Part shown: piece after piece, positions 1 through 7,953 of the stretch
Position numbering within the stretch: the stretch's first letter is position 1
How the letters are laid out: each line of letters starts with the position of its first letter
Origin: Candidatus Melainabacteria bacterium MEL.A1
GTDB taxonomy: Bacteria > Cyanobacteriota > Vampirovibrionia > Gastranaerophilales > Gastranaerophilaceae
Assembly: GCA_001765415.1 (NCBI GenBank)
Contig: CP017245.1
Span: forward strand, 1,798,001 to 1,862,000
Length of the DNA stretch: 64,000 nt
Direction of reading: 5' to 3'
Notes under the pieces: generated by a model
Database searches by the model: none
What the model saw: only the letters and a program-made list of their open reading frames with translations
What the model was told of the DNA's origin: nothing
Translations under genes and position numbers: made by a program

Positions 1-1715
1 TTTATTTTAAGGTTTTGAGAAATGTTATCTTCTACAATTTCTTTTAATATTGCTTTTGCTTTTTCTCTTTTGAACGTTATGTAGTAGATGTTTGCGATTT
101 CATATTTGCATTCGTTAATTTTTTGAATATCACCGGTTGAAACATAAAATTCTTCTGCTAGTTCGTAGTATTTTAATGAATTAAACCAGTCTGAAAGTTT
201 GTTAAAGTTTTTTCCCAATTTGGTGTACAAAGTTGGTAAGAAAGTATAAAAATCGTCATCAGTGTTGAGGGTTAAAGCTTTTTGCAAAATCATAATAACT
301 TTTTTGTAATTAAATTTTTGTTCTTCTTTTTTTGCAAGATTTAATAAATTCACTAATGACATATTTTTGATTTCTTCAAAAGTTTTCGTGTTTTTATCCG
401 AAATATCAACGAAATTATTTATAGAATCTGCAATTTTGTTCATAATTGCCATTTCGTTTGCTTCCGAATCAAAAACAAATGAAATTTTCTTTATTTGTTC
501 ATCTTTTTCTTGTTTTGTATGTGGAATTTCAGGTGTTACTTTTTGTTCAATAAATTGAATTTCCGGCATTGGCTTTTGTGGTAATACCGGCTTTTTGGGA
601 ATAAACAAACTGTGATATTCAATTTCTGAACGCATAGTCTGTCTTGAAATCAATAAATCTCTTTCAAGCGGTTTAAGCGGAAGTTGAGTATTATATAGCT
701 CAACACAACTTTTATGGATTTTTATAGCAATGTTGTCTGCAATAGAGTTTTCAGAGATTTCTTTGTAATAATCTTGCAAATAAATCATTGCACCTTCTCT
801 TGTCAAAACCATATTGTCGACAAGGAATGCGATTTTGTCTGCGTCATAAAGATGTAGAGTTTGCAAAAGTTTTACGTTTACAGGATGACGCATAATGGTT
901 AAAAATCTTACTAAATGCCCGCTTACCGGATCGACAAGAGAAAGAGCTTCTCTTAATATAAAGTCGTTAAAAGATAAAAAACTTTTTGTGTAGCCTGATA
1001 GAAATTCCATTAGGTTAAGTTTTCTAATTTGCATAATTTTTATGGACAAAGTTGTGTAAAAATAGTACCCCCTTGAATATTTATATAATTCATCAGAAAG
1101 TGGACCTATTTGTTTGAAATCTTCTGATTTTAGGTATTTTTCAAAAATGCCTTTATCAAGAGCCGAAATTGCCACCCTTTCAAAATCGGTAGTAAAATCA
1201 TTGTAATCAAATTTTCTGGCAATAAGGACAAATTTAACTTTTCCTGATTTGGCTAAATGGTTTATAAAATCGAGAATTTCTTGTTTGTTGTCTTTTGTAA
1301 TTTGTTCAAAAGAATTTATTACAATAACTATCGGTTTTTCAATTGATTCAAAATAAGCATTGATTTTTTGTGTGAAATTTTCGGTTCTGGCTTTTGGAAT
1401 TTGGATAATTCCTTGTGCGGTTAACTTTTTGAAATTATCAAAAAATTCTAACAAAATATCATCGAGAATAGTTGTTTCAAAACAGTTGTATTTAAGAGTT
1501 ATGACATCATCTTCAAGAAAAGATAAAGCTTGGTTTACAATCAAAACTTTCCCAGTTCCCATAAAACCGTTTACCAAAAGAACTGGTGTTTGGGTTTGGA
1601 AAAATTTTGTAATCTTTTCGATTTGGTTAAAATTGTTTTCAATCAAATACGGATTAATCCCGATATCTTGTTTTTGTACGATTTTTTTATCAACAGCCTC
1701 TTTTATAAATTCCAT
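1..1715 (-). CDS. AAA/STAND-like ATPase with C-terminal TPR-like region (3' end cut by window edge)
   Basis: An open frame runs on the minus strand from the ATG at 1715 to the left edge without a stop, so about 571 residues of an incomplete protein are visible. Near residue 43 lies a P-loop-like segment, NGFMGTGKVL, followed about 60 residues later by a hydrophobic strand KPIVIVINSFEQ in the place of Walker B. The usual Ser/Thr after the P-loop Lys is Val, and the usual acidic Walker B residue is Asn. The last 130 visible residues are helical pairs that look like tetratricopeptide repeats (for example SLKYYELAEEFY). This order, NTPase then TPR, is typical of STAND-type signalling ATPases. No partner or substrate can be named. 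The gene is divergent from the envelope operon starting at 1801. The ATPase-fold call is moderate; actual ATP hydrolysis is uncertain. Confidence 0.6.
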   Translation of the reverse strand, partial: MEFIKEAVDKKIVQKQDIGINPYLIENNFNQIEKITKFFQTQTPVLLVNGFMGTGKVLIVNQALSFLEDDVITLKYNCFETTILDDILLEFFDNFKKLTAQGIIQIPKARTENFTQKINAYFESIEKPIVIVINSFEQITKDNKQEILDFINHLAKSGKVKFVLIARKFDYNDFTTDFERVAISALDKGIFEKYLKSEDFKQIGPLSDELYKYSRGYYFYTTLSIKIMQIRKLNLMEFLSGYTKSFLSFNDFILREALSLVDPVSGHLVRFLTIMRHPVNVKLLQTLHLYDADKIAFLVDNMVLTREGAMIYLQDYYKEISENSIADNIAIKIHKSCVELYNTQLPLKPLERDLLISRQTMRSEIEYHSLFIPKKPVLPQKPMPEIQFIEQKVTPEIPHTKQEKDEQIKKISFVFDSEANEMAIMNKIADSINNFVDISDKNTKTFEEIKNMSLVNLLNLAKKEEQKFNYKKVIMILQKALTLNTDDDFYTFLPTLYTKLGKNFNKLSDWFNSLKYYELAEEFYVSTGDIQKINECKYEIANIYYITFKREKAKAILKEIVEDNISQNLKI

Positions 1716-1744
1716 AAAGCTATATTAATAGATTTCTTAAAATT

Positions 1745-1773
1745 TTGCAAATCAAAAATTTTTATAGTACAAT
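1745..1773 (+). promoter_or_regulatory. sigma-70 type promoter of the envelope operon
   Basis: TTGCAA at 1745-1750 and TACAAT at 1768-1773 are separated by exactly 17 bases, a good match to a housekeeping promoter. Transcription would begin near 1780, just ahead of the purine-rich ribosome site GGATAGGGG that serves the small ORF at 1801. Confidence 0.6.
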
Positions 1774-1800
1774 TTTGTTAGAACGGATAGGGGAAACAAA

Positions 1801-1905
1801 ATGGAATTTTTCAGAAAACATCAAAGAGCTATTGTTGCAATAATTGCAGTTACATTTATTGCGTGGACTGTTGGATTAATGCTGTTGCCTCTTATGGTGA
1901 AATAG
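1801..1905 (+). CDS. 34-residue single-pass membrane peptide
   Basis: A complete short ORF (ATG at 1801, TAG at 1903-1905) follows a well-placed promoter and a GGATAGGGG ribosome site 7 bases upstream. The product begins MEFFRKHQRAIVA, a positively charged head, and continues as one hydrophobic helix with a central Trp, ending LPLMVK. It stops 7 bases before the GTG of the M23 peptidase gene, so the two are almost certainly co-transcribed. It is the first gene of an operon for outer-membrane and peptidoglycan functions, which suggests an inner-membrane role there. The head resembles the amino-terminal anchor of periplasmic folding factors such as SurA/PpiD, but nothing follows it. I do not recognise a family; short length makes the call moderate. 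Confidence 0.5.
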   Translation: MEFFRKHQRAIVAIIAVTFIAWTVGLMLLPLMVK

Positions 1906-1912
1906 GTATATT

Positions 1913-3037
1913 GTGGGTATAAATAGATTTGTAAAAAAAATGTTTATAGTATTTGTAGCATTGCTTATAGGTAATATAAGCCTTGTTGCTGATGCTAATC
2001 AATTGAAAACAATTCAACATAAACAAAGAGTTACCCATGAAAAAATTAAAAGATTAAAAGTTTTAGAGCATCTTGAAAAAAATAAACTTTACAAAAACCA
2101 ACAGAAATTGGAACAGGCTTCAAATACTTTGCAAAAATCAAAAAACCAATATTCTAGTTTAGAAAGTCAATTGGCGCAAATGGAAAAAGATTTGAACGCA
2201 TCTGTTGCAGAATTTAACAAAGCAAATGTCGATATGCGCAAACGTATTCGTCAGGTTTATAAAAACCAAAGAACAGGTATGTTTCAATTAATTTTGACTT
2301 CAAAGGATTTAAATTCATTGTTGGATGTAATATATTTTGAAAAGATAGTTTTGAAGAAAAATTATGCTCAAATTCTTGCAATGCGTGCAAAATCTCAAAG
2401 AATTGCGGCTATGAAAAGAGATGTTCAGGCTAAAAAAATTGCTTTAGCTCAATCAATTCAAGAGATAAATTCTCAACAAAGAAATATTAAGTCCGCAATT
2501 GCAATGAACCAAAGTATGATAAGCAAGTATAAAACAGATAGAAAGACTTATGAAAGAGCGGAAAGAGAATTGGCTCGCCAATCAGCAAGTATTCAAAGTA
2601 TGATTGCTCGTAACAGAGGTCGTTCTACTGTAAAAATCACATCAACAGGTTTTATGCGCCCGATTGGCGGAAGAATTACATCTCCATTCGGTTGGAGAAC
2701 TCACCCGATATTTAATAGTAGAACATTTCACTCAGGTGTTGATATTGCTGGACCAAATCATGGAAGTATCCATGCTTCAAACTCAGGAAAAGTTATTTAT
2801 TCTGGTTGGTATGGAGGATATGGTAAGGTTGTCATCTTGGATCACGGTGTTGTAAATGGAAAACCGACTACAACCTTGTATGCTCACATGTCATCTATAA
2901 AAGTTGGACAAGGACAATTTGTTCATAAGGGAGATGTTGTCGGGTACGAAGGAACTACCGGTTACAGTACAGGACCGCATGTTCACTTTGAGGTGAGAAT
3001 TAACGGAAAACCAAACAACCCATTGAATTACATTTAG
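1913..3037 (+). CDS. M23 (LytM/EnvC-like) peptidoglycan endopeptidase with coiled coil
   Basis: This 374-residue exported protein begins with GTG and a signal peptide (charged head, hydrophobic stretch to about residue 26, VADA). Residues 30-235 are Lys/Gln/Glu-rich heptads forming long coiled coils, as in EnvC and NlpD. Residues 248-374 are an M23 domain with intact zinc and catalytic residues: H273 and D277 in FHSGVD, H325 in YAHM, and H356/H358 in HVHFE. Such enzymes cut peptide cross-links in peptidoglycan during growth or septum splitting. Because the catalytic residues are present, this looks like an active enzyme, unlike EnvC itself, which only activates amidases. It sits between a small membrane peptide and the LptD-like gene, consistent with envelope assembly. 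Confidence 0.9.
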   Translation: MGINRFVKKMFIVFVALLIGNISLVADANQLKTIQHKQRVTHEKIKRLKVLEHLEKNKLYKNQQKLEQASNTLQKSKNQYSSLESQLAQMEKDLNASVAEFNKANVDMRKRIRQVYKNQRTGMFQLILTSKDLNSLLDVIYFEKIVLKKNYAQILAMRAKSQRIAAMKRDVQAKKIALAQSIQEINSQQRNIKSAIAMNQSMISKYKTDRKTYERAERELARQSASIQSMIARNRGRSTVKITSTGFMRPIGGRITSPFGWRTHPIFNSRTFHSGVDIAGPNHGSIHASNSGKVIYSGWYGGYGKVVILDHGVVNGKPTTTLYAHMSSIKVGQGQFVHKGDVVGYEGTTGYSTGPHVHFEVRINGKPNNPLNYI

Positions 3038-3053
3038 GTATAAAGGCGGAAAA

Positions 3054-5282
3054 TTGAAAAAATATTTATTAACAACAGCATTAATATTATCGATGTCAGC
3101 AAGCGGAGTTTTCGCTGCTGATACTATTACTTCGCCTGCGGATTTAGAGAAACTTTTTAATGAGAATTTTTACGAATCTCCAATGGGGATTACAATGCCT
3201 AATGTTGAGGTCGTTGAGGGCAGTAATATTAAGCCTGTTAGAGGTATGCCACTTTTCAAAAAAACTCGTATTAAAGTTACAAATTATTTGAGAGAAAAAG
3301 ATTACAAAAAAACTCTTGAATTAATTGAAAAAGAAAAACAGGAACAAGCTCGCTTAGAAGCTGAAGAAAATGCAAAGCTTAATAATGAGTTAAATATAAA
3401 TTATGTTGAGCCAGTTAATGATAATGAAAAGGTTTCTAAGAAAGATAGAAAAGGTAAAAAAGACAAAGAAGAAGTAACATCTAATTCAGATACGACTTTA
3501 GAATTGGAAGGTGGGGTAAAACAACAGGTTACATCAAATGATGTTGTTTTGGATGCTGATAATGTTGATTATGATGACAAGACAATGGATATTATTGCAA
3601 CCGGTTCTCCGGTTTTGGTATTCCCGCCACAAAACGTAACTATAAAAGCCGATAAAATGGTTTATAATAAAGTTTCTAATACTTTGAAAGCATATGGGAA
3701 AGTAGAAGTAATTAGAGATGGAAATCATGTTTTCGGAGATTTTCTACAAATCAACATGAACGAAGAAAATGCGTTTATGGATAATTTGCATACAAAAGCA
3801 TCTATGATGACGGTAAAAGCAAGATCTGGTGAAATGCAAGATGATAAAATTATTTTATATAATGGTAAACTGTCATCAGAAGATCATTATATTTTGAATT
3901 TGGAAACCAGGATGATTGGTGGAAACCATTTTAACAGAATGATGCTTGATGATGAAGAAAAATCGTCAATTACAGATGCAACAGGTGACACTACAATTAA
4001 TATCAAAACAAAAGATATTTTTGTAAATGCTAAAAAAGATCATGATGTTATAACTTTGAAAAAAGCAAAAATCAGATATGGTGATGTTAATTTATTTACT
4101 TTCCCTTCTATTTCTGTTCACACAAATAAGAAACATGAATTTTTTGATGCAAATTACCCTGAATTTGGTTCACGTGGTAGATTGGGAATGTTTGCAGGAC
4201 CTGGATTTGTAGTTGATACTCCGCTGCAAAACGGTTCTACATTAAAATTGATGCCAATTCTTAATAACAAAAGCGGTATAGGTTTTGGTGGTTTGGCAAA
4301 ATATAGAAGTGCAACTAACTATACAGATTTTGGATATGGTTCGTCAGCGGATGTTTTCATCTTAAAAGGCAGACAATATTTGGATGATAAATTATATTTG
4401 CAATACGGTGCAAATTCGTTCATGGATGAATGGTTCTTTGGGCCTAGAATGCCTAAATATACTGCTGAATTGGTTTATCGTGATAGTGGCGTAATCCCAT
4501 CTACTATTGGTAAAGGTTTGGATTTGAATTTTCAACACCGTTTTGGATTTGGTTATATGCAGAACAATGACTATAACAGGTATGGCGAAAGTATTGCAAG
4601 AAATGATATTGGGACAACAAGAACCAGATATATGGCAAATATTGATCAAACATTGTTCAACTATACAAATCCTGAAAAGCTGATGGCTTTAAATGTCGGA
4701 TTGGTATTGCAAGGTAGTGCTGCATTATATGGTACAGGTGATACTCAATTTGTTGGTAGAATTGGTCCAAGAGTTCATACTCAATATAAACATTGGATGC
4801 AAGATGTTGGATTTTTTGCATCGGCTTATCAGGACGGAACTCCTATGCAGATGTACGATATGTACAGATACGGTCATGCAAATGTATATATTAGAGAAGC
4901 TTTGCGTATTAATAAATATTTGACTGTTGCTTGGTCTGGAACTCTTACGATGACTGGAGATTCACCAAATGGGGAAATGTTCCAAGAAAACTCCTTTATT
5001 GTTGCTTTAGGACCTGATGATTTTAAATTAAATATTGGTTATGACTGGGTAAGACAGCAAACGTATTTTGCGTTTATCCTTGCTATGGATACAAAAGGTT
5101 CTGGGGTAGAATTTGAGAAAATGGAAATTAAACATCCTGATAGACTTGCCAAAAGCAATGATGAAAAAGTTGAGTTGAAAGTTTTTGATACAGAAAATTC
5201 GGTTGATAACAAGCCGGTTGCTAAAAAGATGATGTATGCGGAAGTAATTGATATTGAAGACCCTGACAGGGAGCAGTTATAG
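3054..5282 (+). CDS. lptD: LptD/OstA-like outer-membrane LPS assembly protein
   Basis: The 742-residue product starts at TTG 3054, behind AAAGGCGG, with a signal peptide ending near VFAAD. Residues 85-145 are a charged Lys/Glu linker. About residues 150-290 form an OstA/LptA-type beta-jellyroll (LDADNVDYDDKTMDIIATG, IKADKMVYN, GKVEVIRDGNHVFGD), the part that receives lipopolysaccharide. The remainder is rich in alternating aromatic/glycine strands as expected for a beta-barrel. The protein contains no cysteine at all, so the disulfides that control folding of E. coli LptD cannot form here. Its placement ahead of lpxI and lpxB supports a role in lipid A/LPS delivery. The barrel is inferred from composition, and sequence identity to proteobacterial LptD is low. 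Confidence 0.75.
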   Translation: MKKYLLTTALILSMSASGVFAADTITSPADLEKLFNENFYESPMGITMPNVEVVEGSNIKPVRGMPLFKKTRIKVTNYLREKDYKKTLELIEKEKQEQARLEAEENAKLNNELNINYVEPVNDNEKVSKKDRKGKKDKEEVTSNSDTTLELEGGVKQQVTSNDVVLDADNVDYDDKTMDIIATGSPVLVFPPQNVTIKADKMVYNKVSNTLKAYGKVEVIRDGNHVFGDFLQINMNEENAFMDNLHTKASMMTVKARSGEMQDDKIILYNGKLSSEDHYILNLETRMIGGNHFNRMMLDDEEKSSITDATGDTTINIKTKDIFVNAKKDHDVITLKKAKIRYGDVNLFTFPSISVHTNKKHEFFDANYPEFGSRGRLGMFAGPGFVVDTPLQNGSTLKLMPILNNKSGIGFGGLAKYRSATNYTDFGYGSSADVFILKGRQYLDDKLYLQYGANSFMDEWFFGPRMPKYTAELVYRDSGVIPSTIGKGLDLNFQHRFGFGYMQNNDYNRYGESIARNDIGTTRTRYMANIDQTLFNYTNPEKLMALNVGLVLQGSAALYGTGDTQFVGRIGPRVHTQYKHWMQDVGFFASAYQDGTPMQMYDMYRYGHANVYIREALRINKYLTVAWSGTLTMTGDSPNGEMFQENSFIVALGPDDFKLNIGYDWVRQQTYFAFILAMDTKGSGVEFEKMEIKHPDRLAKSNDEKVELKVFDTENSVDNKPVAKKMMYAEVIDIEDPDREQL

Positions 5283-5909
5283 ATGAAAAATTTAGAAGAA
5301 TTAAAGACTGAATTGATTGAATATGGCAGGCTTGCCGGAGTAAAAAATTTTACTCCCGGATATTCAGGTAACTTTTCTGCTCGTTTTGAAGATAAAATTT
5401 TGATTACTTCATCTGGTTCTTCAAATGGTTATTTGTCTAAAGATGAACTTGTTTTAATGGATTATGATGGACATTTGGTTGAAGGAAATAAAAAACCGTC
5501 TTCTGAAAAGATGTTGCATGCAGAATTTTACAAGCAAAGACCGGATGTAAATTATATAATTCATGTTCATCCGCCATATTTAAGTTCTTTTGCTTGTTGT
5601 CATATTGCTTTGGATGAACCGATTATGGCAGAAAATGTTTTTTATTTCGGACAAATTCCTTTGGCAGAGTATGGTTTACCTGGTTCAATAGATTTGGTTG
5701 AAAAAACGGCTTTGTATTTTAAAGATTATGATGCGGTTTTGATGGCAAATCATGGTTTTGTTGTCGGTGATAAGACTATAAAAGATGCTTTTTTGAAATT
5801 GGAATTAGCTGAAAGTTATGCTCAAGTCGTGTTTAATACAAAGATGATGGGCGGTGCGGTTTTATTCAATAAGGCGCAAGTTGAGGAGATTAATTCTCTA
5901 AAAAAATAG
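5283..5909 (+). CDS. class II aldolase/adducin family protein
   Basis: This 208-residue cytosolic protein starts immediately after the stop of the LptD-like gene. It carries the family landmarks: GYSGNFSAR near residue 26 (phosphate binding), ITSSGSSNG, a Glu in KPSSEKMLHAE, the zinc-binding pair H94 and H96 in HVHPPY, and a third zinc His in MANHGFVVG. Members include fuculose- and ribulose-phosphate aldolases and methylthioribulose-1-phosphate dehydratase, which act on phosphorylated ketoses with a divalent metal. The exact substrate cannot be read from the sequence. The window also holds an MTA phosphorylase (28,983), so a role in methylthioadenosine or 5-deoxypentose salvage is possible, but the genes are far apart. 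Here it sits inside an envelope operon. Confidence 0.85.
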   Translation: MKNLEELKTELIEYGRLAGVKNFTPGYSGNFSARFEDKILITSSGSSNGYLSKDELVLMDYDGHLVEGNKKPSSEKMLHAEFYKQRPDVNYIIHVHPPYLSSFACCHIALDEPIMAENVFYFGQIPLAEYGLPGSIDLVEKTALYFKDYDAVLMANHGFVVGDKTIKDAFLKLELAESYAQVVFNTKMMGGAVLFNKAQVEEINSLKK

Positions 5910-5947
5910 TTGTGATATAATGGATTTAGTAAAAGAGGAAATTAAAA

Positions 5948-6763
5948 GTGTCAATAATGTTAGAAAATAAGCAAGGTTTAATAGCTGGTGATGGAATCCT
6001 TCCTGTAGAAATGGCTCGCCATGCAAAAGAAAATGGGTTTGAAGTTATCTGTATTTCCCTTGCAAATGATAATGTGAAAGAATTAAAAAAATACTGCTCA
6101 AAGGTTTATTCTTGCCATCCGGGAGAAATGACGAAAATTGAAAAGATTTTTACTGATGAAGAAATTAAACAAGTGACTTTTTTAGGAAAAGTTCATAAAC
6201 GTGTTTTGTTGCAACTTCATAAGTTTGATGCAAGAGCCATCGAAATTTTAAAATCTGTAAAAAGATTAAATGATGATGAAGTTATGCTTTTGATTGTAAA
6301 AGAGTTTGAAAAACACAATATTTCTGTTTTAGATCAAACTATTTTTATCAAAAACTTGATGATTCCATCAGGCGTTTTAGGTAAATTAAACCCAACTGAA
6401 AAACAAATGGAAGATGTAAATTATGGTTTTTGGCTTGCTAAAGAAATGGGCAAAGTTGACGTTGGACAGTCAGTTGTAATTAAGGATAAAATGATTATGG
6501 CTGTTGAGGCTATAGAAGGCACTGATATGTGCATAAAACGTGGAGCTAAAATGGCTAAGAAAAATGCCGTAGTTGTAAAAGTTTCTAAACCGTTCCAAGA
6601 CAAGAGATTTGATATTCCTGCAATTGGATTAAGAACATTAAAAACAATGAAAAAATATAAGGCAGATTTGATTGCAGTTGAAGCAAATGAAACAATTATA
6701 GTTGATCAGGAAAAAGTAATTGAATATGCTGATAAAAACGGTATTGTAATTATGGCTGTGTAG
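5948..6763 (+). CDS. lpxI: UDP-2,3-diacylglucosamine pyrophosphatase LpxI
   Basis: This 271-residue protein is of the expected LpxI (DUF1009) length and shows the family segments GLIAGDGILPVEMA at the amino end, AVEAIEGTDMCIKRGA in the middle and KPFQDKRFDIPAIGLRT near the carboxyl end. LpxI hydrolyses UDP-2,3-diacylglucosamine to lipid X, the step before disaccharide formation in lipid A synthesis, and replaces LpxH in many bacteria outside the gamma- and beta-proteobacteria. The start is GTG 5948 because AGAGG lies 8 bases upstream; ATG 5957 is an alternative. lpxB follows 3 bases after the stop. Confidence 0.93.
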   Translation: MSIMLENKQGLIAGDGILPVEMARHAKENGFEVICISLANDNVKELKKYCSKVYSCHPGEMTKIEKIFTDEEIKQVTFLGKVHKRVLLQLHKFDARAIEILKSVKRLNDDEVMLLIVKEFEKHNISVLDQTIFIKNLMIPSGVLGKLNPTEKQMEDVNYGFWLAKEMGKVDVGQSVVIKDKMIMAVEAIEGTDMCIKRGAKMAKKNAVVVKVSKPFQDKRFDIPAIGLRTLKTMKKYKADLIAVEANETIIVDQEKVIEYADKNGIVIMAV

Positions 6764-6766
6764 AAT

Positions 6767-7891
6767 ATGAAAAAACTTTTTATTATTACAGGTGAATATT
6801 CTGGAGATATCCACGCATCACATGTTGTAGAAGCTTTAAAAGCTGCCCATCCTGATATTGAAATAGAAGGTGTTGGTGGTGAAAATTTGCGCCGAGTTGG
6901 CGTAAAGCTTTTTTCTGACCAAAGGAAAATGGGTGCAGTCGGTTTGTCTTTTAAGATTGTTGCTGACCATTTAATGTTAGGAAAAAGAGTTGTAGATTAT
7001 CTTACAAAAGAATATAAGCCTGATTTGGTATTGCTGATTGATTATGGTGTTTTTAATTTGAATATATCAAAGTTTTTACATCGTGCAGGAATTAAGGTCT
7101 TTTATTATATTCCTCCACAAGTTTGGGCTAGTAGAAAATGGCGAATTAATACGATTAAGAAAAATGTAGATGAAGTTTTGTGCATTTTCCCGTTTGAAAA
7201 AGAAATGTATGAAAATTATGGGATAAAAACTCATTATTGCGGGCATCCGTTAGTTTCTCAATTGCCTAAAAAAGCTGACCGAGATGAATTTTTTGAAAAA
7301 CATGGTTTTGATAAAAACAAAAAATTGGTTTCAATTTTTCCTGGCTCAAGAGTATTTGAATTGAAATATTTGATGAATGTTTTTATTAAATCTGCTTTGG
7401 ATTTGCAGAAAAAACACCCTGATTTGCAATTTTGTATTTCTCATGCTCCAAATTTGTCGGATAGTGTATATAACAAGTTTTTGAAAAAAGCTCCTTTCCC
7501 TGTAATTAAAGGGGAAAATCAAGCGTTGTTGAGTGTTTCTGATGCTTTGATTTTGGCATCTGGTACGGTTGCTTTAGAGGCTTGTTTATACCAAACTCCA
7601 ATGCTTATAGCTTATAGAGGACCTTGGTTGTTCTATTTTATATATTTGATTGTTCGATGTATAAAACGTGTTTCTTTACCGAACATTATTGCCAACAAAT
7701 CAATTGTTCCAGAAATTATTCAAGGCGATGTTTGTGTGCAAAAGATTTCTTACAAAATTGAAGAATTACTTTTTGATAAAAATTATAGAGCCAAGAATAT
7801 TGCAGAATTAGGCGAAGTTAAAAGTTTGTTATCTGATAAAGTTTCTTCAAAAGAGGCTGCAAATGTGATAGTTGAGGCGCTTTACAATTAA
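6767..7891 (+). CDS. lpxB: lipid-A-disaccharide synthase LpxB
   Basis: The 374-residue protein opens with the characteristic GEYSGDIHASHVVEALK and shows VGGENLRRVGVKL and YIPPQVWASRKWR, followed by a nucleotide-sugar-binding half with SIFPGSRVFELK and ASGTVALEACLYQTPML. It is a GT19 glycosyltransferase that joins lipid X to UDP-2,3-diacylglucosamine at the inner membrane, directly using the product of the preceding LpxI. Length and motif order are normal. It is the last gene of the envelope operon; a 62-base gap with AT-rich promoter-like sequence separates it from the next gene. Confidence 0.95.
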   Translation: MKKLFIITGEYSGDIHASHVVEALKAAHPDIEIEGVGGENLRRVGVKLFSDQRKMGAVGLSFKIVADHLMLGKRVVDYLTKEYKPDLVLLIDYGVFNLNISKFLHRAGIKVFYYIPPQVWASRKWRINTIKKNVDEVLCIFPFEKEMYENYGIKTHYCGHPLVSQLPKKADRDEFFEKHGFDKNKKLVSIFPGSRVFELKYLMNVFIKSALDLQKKHPDLQFCISHAPNLSDSVYNKFLKKAPFPVIKGENQALLSVSDALILASGTVALEACLYQTPMLIAYRGPWLFYFIYLIVRCIKRVSLPNIIANKSIVPEIIQGDVCVQKISYKIEELLFDKNYRAKNIAELGEVKSLLSDKVSSKEAANVIVEALYN

Positions 7892-7953
7892 CAATTCTTT
7901 ATAAAAAAAGCAAAAATTTGGTGTTTCATGCGTTAATATATATAAGGTAACGT

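Noticed and set aside
1360..1781. Plus-strand ORFs opposite the truncated ATPase gene
   Set aside because: They are shadows of the minus-strand gene, with no ribosome sites and no recognisable protein character.
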